This document shows, piece by piece, positions 33,093 to 39,227 of a stretch of DNA of 39,227 bases. The DNA lies in contig JASHNS010000006.1 of the NCBI GenBank assembly GCA_030041515.1, forward strand, positions 1 through 39,227. Direction: 5' to 3'. Origin of the DNA: Acidobacteriaceae bacterium. Its GTDB lineage: Bacteria > Acidobacteriota > Terriglobia > Terriglobales > Acidobacteriaceae. How positions within the stretch are numbered: position 1 is the stretch's first letter; each line of letters begins with the position of its first letter. The translations under genes were made by a program, and so were the position numbers. The notes beneath the pieces were generated by a model. That model did not search any database. It was not told where the DNA came from and was given only the letters and a program-made list of their open reading frames with translations.

Positions 33093-33117
33093 GACCCTCG
33101 CCTTCGCGGGAGGGGTC
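33093..33117 (+). terminator. Hairpin after the ADOP permease gene
   Basis: GACCCTC (33093-33099) pairs with GAGGGGTC (33110-33117) with one bulge. It lies 26 bases after the permease stop. No T tract, so weak support. Confidence 0.35.
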
Positions 33118-33161
33118 GACTCACCGATGCTGAGCCCTGGGCTTCTCGCTAGACTGGGAGC

Positions 33162-33386
33162 ATGAATGATCTCGGCCGGCTGCTGATCGGGCTGGGCCTG
33201 CTGCTTCTGGCGGCGGGCATGGTGGTGCTGCTGCTGGGGCGGGCTGGCGTGCCGCTGGGGCGGCTGCCGGGAGATTTCTCATGGCGCGGCAAGCACACGG
33301 CGGTGTATTTCCCGCTGGGGACGTGCATCGTGCTCAGCGTGGTGCTGACGCTGGTGTTCTGGATCGTGGGGCGGCTGCACAAATAG
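33162..33386 (+). CDS. DUF2905 small membrane protein
   Basis: This 74-residue protein has two membrane helices (about 8-27 and 50-70) linked by GVPLGRLPGDFSWRGKHTAVYFPLG, which is the DUF2905 signature. Function is unknown. The gene is single and ends just before a bidirectional terminator shared with the OmpA-like gene on the other strand. Confidence 0.9.
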   Translation: MNDLGRLLIGLGLLLLAAGMVVLLLGRAGVPLGRLPGDFSWRGKHTAVYFPLGTCIVLSVVLTLVFWIVGRLHK

Positions 33387-33387
33387 C

Positions 33388-33415
33388 AAAAAAAGGGCCC
33401 CTCGGATGAGGGGCC
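33388..33415. terminator. Rho-independent terminator, mainly for the OmpA-like gene
   Basis: GGCCCCTC-GGAT-GAGGGGCC (33396-33415) is a perfect eight-base-pair stem. Seven A residues (33388-33394) give a T tract on the minus strand, making it a classic terminator for the minus-strand OmpA-like gene, while the hairpin also follows the DUF2905 stop. Confidence 0.85.
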
Positions 33416-33465
33416 AATCTGCCTTGGTTCTCTCGTTGTGAGAGCTTGATTGCGTCTTCCCTTCG

Positions 33466-34413
33466 TTACCGCTGAGGGGCCGCTGGTTGCGACGCAGCAC
33501 CCTGAGGGGAGGGTTGCGCGGAATTAGGCTGCGTCGCACCAATCGGCGAACCACCGTTTGTGCCGGGGTTCAAGCCCGCTAAACTGTTTTCCTCAAGGCT
33601 GATGCGGACCACGTTGCCGTTGTTATCGCCCGCATTGCCCATCGCGATTTCGTGAATCCGCCAGATCGGAATCTGGTGCTCGGCCAGATACCGGACGACG
33701 GCCTGAGACATGCGCTGGGAGTTTTCAACCCCAGCCATGCCGTGGCTGCGCGAGTAACCCTGGACCTCGACGACATAGCCCTTCTGCCCCTGCATCTGGG
33801 TAACAATTTGGTCCAGAGCAGCCTGCGACTTCTGATTCAGCATGCGCTCGCCGGCGTAGTACCGGATCTCCAGGTTATTCACGGGGTGATATTGATCGAG
33901 ATTAGCGACCGTCTGGGTCAGCTGGGTGGTGGTATCGTTGGCCTGTTGCGCAAGCTGCTGCGCCTGGCCGGCAGTCTGGCTGGCCGAACTGGCGGTCTGG
34001 TTCGCCTCGTTGGCGGTGGACTGTGCGGCACGAATCCCGTTTTGTGCGCGCCGATCGACATCCTGAATATCCTGCTGATTCTTCGCCTGCAGCTCATCGA
34101 GTTCATTCAGGCGCGTCTTCACGGGGTTGAGCTGATTATTCACCCACTTCTTGCGGGCGAAGGGATTCATGTGTCCCCAGAAGCCCTCATGCTCTTTCAC
34201 CGGCAACGGCGCCTGACCCGTCGCGGTCACCTGGGAACTCGGATTCTGGGTTTGAGGAGAATTGGGGTTAGGGCTGGTGGAAGCGCCCGTCTGGACCTGC
34301 GGGTTCTGCTGCGGCGGCGTCTGCGGAGAATTCGATTGTGCGACAGCCGGCAAACTGAGACTGGCTGTAACCAGAATTGCCAGCATCGATCCGGGACTCA
34401 GAAAGGTTTTCAT
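33466..34413 (-). CDS. OmpA-family outer-membrane/peptidoglycan-associated protein
   Basis: This 315-residue protein has a signal peptide (about 1-25, ending AVAQ), a Pro/Gln/Asn-rich linker (26-70), a helical coiled-coil-like region (about 95-170, rich in Ala/Gln/Thr) and an OmpA-like domain (about 180-275) with LNQKSQAALDQIV, VEVQGYSRSHG and NSQRMSQAVVRYLAEHQIPIWRIHEIAMG. The domain should bind diaminopimelate in peptidoglycan. The classic D..R pair is not obvious here: the loop reads GYSRSHGMAGVENSQRMSQ rather than GHTD..N..LS..RA. The C-terminus is again Pro/Gln-rich. It stands alone with its own terminator. Confidence 0.85.
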   Translation of the reverse strand: MKTFLSPGSMLAILVTASLSLPAVAQSNSPQTPPQQNPQVQTGASTSPNPNSPQTQNPSSQVTATGQAPLPVKEHEGFWGHMNPFARKKWVNNQLNPVKTRLNELDELQAKNQQDIQDVDRRAQNGIRAAQSTANEANQTASSASQTAGQAQQLAQQANDTTTQLTQTVANLDQYHPVNNLEIRYYAGERMLNQKSQAALDQIVTQMQGQKGYVVEVQGYSRSHGMAGVENSQRMSQAVVRYLAEHQIPIWRIHEIAMGNAGDNNGNVVRISLEENSLAGLNPGTNGGSPIGATQPNSAQPSPQGAASQPAAPQR

Positions 34414-34571
34414 GGCTCTTTTCTCTGTTTATCGTTAACGTCCGTCAAGGCTGCGCAGCGTCCGTGACACAGGAGAATGAGCACTTGCCGTGCCAAAGGC
34501 CTGGCAGCAGGTTGCTTGAGCGTGGCGGATCGCATAAGCCAATGATTTTCAGTGAGATTGGTGCAGGCGAT

Positions 34572-34601
34572 GCTGCAAGCCGGGCCCTGGGAGCTTGCAG
34601 C
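34572..34601. terminator. Hairpin downstream of the TM-anchored protein gene
   Basis: GCTGCAAGC (34572-34580) and GCTTGCAGC (34593-34601) form a perfect nine-base-pair stem with a 12-base loop, in the 283-base gap between the two minus-strand genes. There is no clear T tract. Nothing else is recognised in that gap. Confidence 0.45.
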
Positions 34602-34696
34602 CCGGAAAGGCCATCGGGAGGTCACCCGGAAAAAAATGCACTCCGGCGCGACGAGCGACCGAGAACTATTTGCCGCAGGTGACGGCTGGGGGATTA

Positions 34697-35236
34697 CTAA
34701 TGGGTAGTCACCTGAATCATGCGGATTTCGGGGTAGTTCTGGTTCCAGTCCTGAGGTACGCTGTCGAAGATCAGGCGGAACTGCCGGCTTTGGCCGGGGA
34801 GGATGGGGTCGGCGCTGACTGGTTCCGTATCGACATAAGGCTCTCGCGTGCGGATCAGGGCGAGAGGCATGGTGGGTTTCCCAACGAGCTGTTTGGTGAA
34901 CCCCCAGAACCCGACCTGGACGGTGATGCCGGTGACGGTTTTGTCGCCCTGGTTTGTGATCTGGCCGTCGAGATAGGTGTTCTGGCCACCCACCATGCTG
35001 CCGGCCTGACTCATTTGTAGATTGGTGATGGAGAGCTTCGCAGCGTAAGGAGCAGCAGGCGCCAGATAGGCTCCGCCAGGATTTGCCGGGGCCGGATGGC
35101 GAGCGGAGATGATGAGACCGACGACGGCCGCCACGATCACCAGGCCGGCAACAATCCACGGGACCAGGGAGCGAGGTTCGCGCGCCTCTGGGCGCTGGGA
35201 AGGAAATATGCCGGGTTGCTGACCGGAGGCGCTCAT
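34697..35236 (-). CDS. Membrane-anchored beta-domain protein, possibly DUF2393
   Basis: From the ATG at 35236 the protein has 179 residues. It has a short cytoplasmic Pro-rich N-terminus, one membrane helix (about 29-46) and a periplasmic beta-rich domain with KLSITNLQMSQAGSMVGGQ, TYLDGQITNQGDKTV and a LPGQSRQFRLIFDSVP segment. This looks like an FxLYD/DUF2393-type fold; the family name is from memory and tentative. The open frame continues 65 residues upstream without sensible sequence. No Shine-Dalgarno is seen. Function is unknown. Confidence 0.7.
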   Translation of the reverse strand: MSASGQQPGIFPSQRPEAREPRSLVPWIVAGLVIVAAVVGLIISARHPAPANPGGAYLAPAAPYAAKLSITNLQMSQAGSMVGGQNTYLDGQITNQGDKTVTGITVQVGFWGFTKQLVGKPTMPLALIRTREPYVDTEPVSADPILPGQSRQFRLIFDSVPQDWNQNYPEIRMIQVTTH

Positions 35237-35413
35237 CGAGGCGATTGTAAACCACCGTTCGCGACCACGGTCATTGGCGCGGGATCGGCTTTGACGGAGA
35301 CCCGTTGGCGAGGCAAATACCCACGTCCCCGTCGCGCATAATTTATTTAATCTTCCGCATCGCTTTTGCCGAAAGATGAGTCTAAGCACGCAACAGGGTT
35401 TCGAGGCACTTCG

Positions 35414-35533
35414 ATGCAGAGCCATTCGCACGGATCCAGCCTGGCGCCATCCAGCCGCAAGCCGGAGTATGCCTACCGCATTGCCATCGTGGCCGCCGCG
35501 ATGATCCTGTTACTGACCTGGTTTAGCGTGTAG
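35414..35533 (+). CDS. 39-residue single-helix membrane peptide (putative)
   Basis: An ATG at 35414 with GAGG seven bases upstream opens 39 codons ending at TAG 35531-35533. The N-terminal half is polar (His/Ser/Pro) and the C-terminal half is one hydrophobic helix, YRIAIVAAAMILLLTWFSV. The A/T-rich stretch at about 35337-35356 upstream could hold a promoter. Its end overlaps the 3' end of the minus-strand gene at 35523 by 11 bases. Its position beside cytochrome c maturation genes may be chance. Confidence 0.45.
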   Translation: MQSHSHGSSLAPSSRKPEYAYRIAIVAAAMILLLTWFSV

Positions 35534-36917
35534 GCGCCTGCCGGCCAAGCGCGCGGCGCAACACGACTTCCAGCGCGGCTTTGGACTGCGCGTAGTCAGC
35601 CTCAGAGATCTTGCCTTCCAGGCGCTCCGTTTCCAGAGCGAAAAGCTCTTCCTTGATGGCATTGAGCATGGAGGAATCCGTGGCGGGAGCCGCGTGCGCA
35701 GCCGGCCGGGCGGTGGAAGCCTTCTGCGGCGGAGGGGGAGGCGCGTGGGCGGCCAGTTCCGCCCGAAGGGCCGTGGCCTTCATCCCGGATGGCACTGTTG
35801 GCGTGAGAGCTGAGGGTTGCGCAGGCAATGGCGCGCCACCCGCCGGCTGCAGTCCCGGCTTTGAACGCAGCATGAATGCGGCCACAATCACCAACGCGAG
35901 GCCGACCCCGCTGACGATCCACCATTTGTATTTCTGCAGAGGGTCCGGGGTATCGGACGGCGGCCCCAGCCCGCCACCGGGAACGCCTTGTTGCACGGTG
36001 GGCTGATCCTGCGCGGTTTGGTTCCCGCCCATCGCCTGTCCGCCCTGAGCATTGCCGCCCTGGGCGTTCTGCGCCTCGCGCGGCATGGATCCGGTCCCGG
36101 AGACGGTGTAGGCGAGTGTCGTGCCGGGGTTCACATTCGAAGCCAGGTACGTCTGGGTACCGGGCTCATCCGCATCGCCGTGCAGCGGCTGGAATAAGGG
36201 TCCGCCGCTGAAGCTCATGCTGGTGGGGATCATGACGGCGAAGTTGTCGGTGGGCATGGAAACCGAGGGATGGAAGGCGAGGCTGCCGCTGTACGGCAGC
36301 GTGTAGGCGACCTGGAACTCGGTTTCGCCGGGGCGCATGGGAAAGACGAAGGCGTATTGGTTCTTCTGCTTGAGGGCCACTGGGGTAGCGGCGACTTCCA
36401 TGCCGCCCGGGCCAGTGGCTCCGCCGCCCTGGACAGCTGCGCCCGGGGGGAGGCTGAACTGAAAGGCATGATCACTGTATTGAGTAAGCGGAGGTTTTGA
36501 CTCGTTGCGAATAAAGTAATTCTCGGTGACATTGAGTCCCTGGGAGTCCGTCTGTATGCGGACCACGTCGGCGTACACATGCACGCCTTTCACTTTGGCG
36601 GCGACGTCATAAACGTCGATGTTCACCGTTGAGGTGTTGGGGGGGACTGAACCGTAATAGTCTGCGTTCTGGTGGTCGACGCGGACCAGATGCATGCCGG
36701 TAAGAGCAGGGACGGTGAAGGAATAGTGTCCCTGCGCATCGATGGTGGTCTGCGCCGACTGCTGCATGCCCTGGGTGAGATCGAGCAGGACGGCGGTATC
36801 ACCGGCCGCCGGCTTGTTGGTGGTCCGGTCAATGACGGTGCCGGAGATGGTGGCTGCAGCGAGGGAAGCAGGCAAAGCTGCCAGAGCGAAAAGGGACAGT
36901 CGAGCGAGGAGCTTCAT
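35523..36917 (-). CDS. Secreted/anchored protein with carboxypeptidase-regulatory-like beta domain
   Basis: This 464-residue protein has a signal peptide (about 1-21, ending LAAA), a CarboxypepD_reg-like domain (about 22-105, ISGTVIDRTTNKPAAGDTAVLLDL to the DHQNADYYGSVP region), a second beta-rich domain (about 115-275), a Gly/Gln/Asn-rich linker, a membrane helix (about 333-350), a Pro/Ala-rich cytoplasmic stretch and a helical end (about 418-455, LNAIKEELFALETERLEGKI). The last part resembles the helical segment of CcmI/CcmH-like proteins. It lies downstream of the cytochrome maturation genes in the same direction with 27 bases between, so a role in that process is suggested by context. Confidence 0.75.
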   Translation of the reverse strand: MKLLARLSLFALAALPASLAAATISGTVIDRTTNKPAAGDTAVLLDLTQGMQQSAQTTIDAQGHYSFTVPALTGMHLVRVDHQNADYYGSVPPNTSTVNIDVYDVAAKVKGVHVYADVVRIQTDSQGLNVTENYFIRNESKPPLTQYSDHAFQFSLPPGAAVQGGGATGPGGMEVAATPVALKQKNQYAFVFPMRPGETEFQVAYTLPYSGSLAFHPSVSMPTDNFAVMIPTSMSFSGGPLFQPLHGDADEPGTQTYLASNVNPGTTLAYTVSGTGSMPREAQNAQGGNAQGGQAMGGNQTAQDQPTVQQGVPGGGLGPPSDTPDPLQKYKWWIVSGVGLALVIVAAFMLRSKPGLQPAGGAPLPAQPSALTPTVPSGMKATALRAELAAHAPPPPPQKASTARPAAHAAPATDSSMLNAIKEELFALETERLEGKISEADYAQSKAALEVVLRRALGRQAPTR

Positions 36918-36944
36918 GGGTATCCAGTCCGTGTTCTTTAAAAC

Positions 36945-37247
36945 TCAGGAGTGCTGGGCCGCAGCACCGTGAGTTCCGTAGATGCCCGACTCCAGCAGGT
37001 CGATCTCGGCCAGAACTTCGGCAGCTTCGTTTTCCAGCGTGGCGCGCTGCGCCACGTAATCTTCCTCAGGATATTTTCCGGAGTTGTATTCGAAATTCAG
37101 ATCGCGCAGATTGTCGTAGAGCGTGTCCTGGCGCTCGCGCAGATACTCGAGACGTGTCTTGGCGCTTTGCGCGGCGATGTCGCGCTCAGGCCAAAAAACG
37201 TAAAGGAACGACCCAATCAACAGGACCGCACAGGCAAAAATAGTCAT
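36945..37247 (-). CDS. Short CcmI-like cytochrome c maturation protein
   Basis: This 100-residue protein has one N-terminal helix (about 3-19) followed by a coiled-coil-like region with REYLRERQDTLYDNLRDLNFEYNSGKYPEEDY read in this style. The segment LRDLxFEYxSGKxxEEDY is typical of the periplasmic/cytoplasmic helical domain of CcmI (CycH) without its TPR part. The ATG overlaps the ccmH stop as ATGA. CcmI chaperones apocytochrome to the CcmFH ligase; a short form could do only the coupling part. Assignment rests on motif and position. Confidence 0.7.
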   Translation of the reverse strand: MTIFACAVLLIGSFLYVFWPERDIAAQSAKTRLEYLRERQDTLYDNLRDLNFEYNSGKYPEEDYVAQRATLENEAAEVLAEIDLLESGIYGTHGAAAQHS

Positions 37248-37708
37248 AACTGAGTCTCCTTGCGGATCCTCTCACGCAGATCTCTCGAGGCCGGATCGTC
37301 GGGGACGGCAGGCATGGAGGCGGCGCGCAGCCGCCATTTGCGGACCAGGGCAAAGGTTCCGAGAAGCCCGAGCAGCAGCAAGGCGGGTGGAACCACCCAG
37401 GCAACGATGTTGAAGCGTGAGAGCCACGGAGCGGCCAGAACGGTGGGACCATATTCGGTCTGGAAGGCTTCCATGACCGCGGTATCGCTCTCACCGGTGC
37501 CGATGGCTGCCTGTAATTCCTGCGACTCCCTGGCGGCATCCGGGCAGCCGAGGTGGTTGCACTCGAGCAGAATCTGATCGCAGCCACACATGCACATCAG
37601 CTTGTGGCCCAGATCGTTGAAGCGGCCCTGGGTGTCGGCGGTTCCCAGGGTGAGAACGCAGGCGACAACCAGCAGCGGCAACAGAGCGAAACGGTTAATG
37701 CGGCTCAT
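37244..37708 (-). CDS. ccmH: CcmH/CycL-type thioredox component of cytochrome c maturation
   Basis: This 154-residue protein has a signal/anchor helix (about 8-24), a short periplasmic domain with a cysteine-rich motif and a C-terminal membrane helix (about 109-131). CcmH normally carries LRCxxCQ, which reduces apocytochrome CXXCH cysteines. Here the site reads LMCMCGC (Cys39, 41, 43) with two further cysteines, Cys50 and Cys55, so the spacing differs from CxxC. The rest (AMEAFQTEYGPTVLAAPW...) matches CcmH. The ATG shares one base with the ccmF stop. It would serve the multiheme cytochromes in this window. Confidence 0.85.
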   Translation of the reverse strand: MSRINRFALLPLLVVACVLTLGTADTQGRFNDLGHKLMCMCGCDQILLECNHLGCPDAARESQELQAAIGTGESDTAVMEAFQTEYGPTVLAAPWLSRFNIVAWVVPPALLLLGLLGTFALVRKWRLRAASMPAVPDDPASRDLRERIRKETQL

Positions 37709-39227
37709 CAGTCCCCTGCCCTTCCCGCAGCAACGGGCTCTTCGTGGGTTGTGATCGGGACGCGGCTGCGCTGCGCCGCCAGGGCCGCGGTGAGGTTCGG
37801 GAAGAGCGCTACGGCAGTACCGAAGATGGTCACGAGCAGGCCAATCCAGATCCACATGACCAGGGGATTGAGAAATGCCTTAATGATGGGCTGGCCCGAC
37901 TGCGGATCTGTGCCCGCATAGACCACGTAAAGGTCCCACAGCGGCGTGGAGTGATTTGCGACCATGGTTTCAGGCTGCTGGCTGGCCTGGTAGAAGCGGA
38001 TGGCGGGGTCGAGCTGGGTGACGCGGTGGCCATCGCGAAAGACGTTCAAAATCGCGTAGGTCGAATCGTAGTTTGCGTTTGTATCCTGCGAGTAATCCAG
38101 GCACTCGATCTGGTAGGGACCGATGCTCATGGTTTGCTTGTAGTTCATCGTCTGCTCGACGCTGGTGTTGAACGCCTGGCCGGAGATGCCGATGAAGATC
38201 AGCACGACGCCGAAGTGAACGATGTATCCCCCGTAGCGGCGCGTATTGCGGCGCGTCAGCTGCACGGTCGAATTGAGGAGATTCTGTCCTGTGTGCTTCT
38301 GGATGACGCGCGCGCCGCGGAAAAACTCCGCGAAGATGGCCGTGATGACGAAGGCCGCCAGTGCGAAGGTCACCCACGCATAGAAGCTGCCCTGATGATC
38401 GGTGGTAAAGATGGTCCACGGATGTACGCCAAGTGGAACGACGGCAATGGCCACCACGAGCGCGACGATGCCGGGGATGACGAAGTTCTTCCGGATGCTG
38501 CGCATGGAGGTGCTGCGCCATGCCAGAAGAGGTCCAATGCCGGTAAGGAAGAGCAGAAAGATGCCGACTGGAACAGCAACTCGGTTATAGAACGGCGCAC
38601 TGACCGTTACTTTATTGCCCTGCACGAATTCCGAGAGGATCGGGAACAACGTGCCCCACAGGATGGTGAAGCAGGCCAGCAGCAGCACCAGATTGTTGAA
38701 GGCAAAGCTGGATTCGCGGGAAACCAGCGATTCCAGCTTGTGCTCAGTCGCCAGATGATCCCGTTGGAGGATATACGTGAAGACACAGACCGCGAGCACG
38801 ATAACCAGGAAAACCCAAAACCATGTGCCGATGGAGGACTGTGCGAAAGCATGGACCGAACTGACCAGGCCGGATCGGGTAAGCAGAGTGCCAAGAATCG
38901 AGAGCAGGAAGGTGGAGAAGATGAGCCAGACATTCCAGCTCTTCATCATGCCGCGCTTCTCCTGCATCATGACGGAGTGCAGGAAGGCGGTGCCTGTGAG
39001 CCATGGCATCAGCGAGGCGTTCTCGACGGGATCCCAGCCCCAGTAGCCGCCCCACCCGAGCACGTTGTAGGCCCAGTGCATACCGAGGAAGATGCCCACG
39101 GTGAGGAAGAGCCAGGTGACCATGGTCCAGCGACGCGTGATATGGATCCACTTCTCGCCGGGATAGCGCATCATGAGCGCGCCAAGGGCGAAGGCGAAGG
39201 GCACGCTGAATCCCACGTAGCCGAGGT
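37708..39227 (-). CDS. ccmF: CcmF heme lyase subunit, N-terminus cut by window edge
   Basis: The frame is open from the right edge, reading LGYVGFSVPFAFALGAL, so the first part is outside the window. About 506 residues are present with many membrane helices. The tryptophan-rich heme-handling motif WGGYWGWDPVENASLMPWL is intact, as are TRSGLVSSVHAF and the YIVHFGVVLIFIGISG segment. CcmF with CcmH transfers heme to the CXXCH cysteines of apocytochromes in the periplasm (System I). It heads the visible maturation operon: ccmF, ccmH, CcmI-like, beta-domain protein. Confidence 0.96.
   Translation of the reverse strand, partial: LGYVGFSVPFAFALGALMMRYPGEKWIHITRRWTMVTWLFLTVGIFLGMHWAYNVLGWGGYWGWDPVENASLMPWLTGTAFLHSVMMQEKRGMMKSWNVWLIFSTFLLSILGTLLTRSGLVSSVHAFAQSSIGTWFWVFLVIVLAVCVFTYILQRDHLATEHKLESLVSRESSFAFNNLVLLLACFTILWGTLFPILSEFVQGNKVTVSAPFYNRVAVPVGIFLLFLTGIGPLLAWRSTSMRSIRKNFVIPGIVALVVAIAVVPLGVHPWTIFTTDHQGSFYAWVTFALAAFVITAIFAEFFRGARVIQKHTGQNLLNSTVQLTRRNTRRYGGYIVHFGVVLIFIGISGQAFNTSVEQTMNYKQTMSIGPYQIECLDYSQDTNANYDSTYAILNVFRDGHRVTQLDPAIRFYQASQQPETMVANHSTPLWDLYVVYAGTDPQSGQPIIKAFLNPLVMWIWIGLLVTIFGTAVALFPNLTAALAAQRSRVPITTHEEPVAAGRAGD

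Overview
The window is high-GC DNA from what is probably a member of the Acidobacteriota (Terriglobia-like). The evidence is: a PadR regulator paired with an orphan two-unit MacB/FtsX permease (the ADOP type expanded in this phylum); intergenic palindromes of the kind I recall from acidobacterial genomes; a CcmH with a cysteine-rich CMCGC motif; a GH115 alpha-glucuronidase; and many TTG starts. The phylum call is an inference; no rRNA or tRNA gene is visible.

Left part (1-15457, all minus strand, read right to left): a respiratory electron-transfer locus. A Tat-exported group 1 [NiFe] hydrogenase (small subunit, large subunit, cytochrome b, maturation protease) is followed by a decaheme MtrA/DmsE-type cytochrome and an MtrB/PioB-type outer-membrane barrel. 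Two related modules follow. Module B is a small monoheme cytochrome c plus a 13-heme/cytochrome b fusion protein. Module A is a small monoheme cytochrome c, an 11-heme cytochrome, a separate cytochrome b and a NapC-like hexaheme protein. Together these could link periplasmic H2 oxidation, the quinone pool and electron transfer across the outer membrane, in either direction. CRP-like palindromes (TGTGA-N6-TCACA type) lie upstream of the hydrogenase operon, mtrA and both small cytochrome genes, which suggests one regulon. A 5' fragment of an IS1595-family transposase lies at the left edge.

Middle part (15696-29969): a tandem universal stress protein divergent from the hydrogenase, PgeF/YfiH, a secreted GH115 alpha-glucuronidase with a small flavin-oxidase-family protein, a TauE/SafE permease with a DUF1906-type secreted protein, a small membrane protein, an orphan oligopeptide-type ABC ATPase, a PcrA/UvrD helicase, a 51-residue Lys/Ala-rich protein, a GNAT acetyltransferase and an APC amino-acid permease.

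Right part (30116-39227): PadR plus ADOP permease, a DUF2905 protein, an OmpA-like protein, a membrane-anchored protein possibly of DUF2393, a 39-residue membrane peptide, and a cytochrome c maturation operon on the minus strand (ccmF truncated by the window edge, ccmH, a short CcmI-like protein, and a secreted beta-domain protein). The maturation genes supply the heme-attachment function that the multiheme cytochromes at the other end of the window require.
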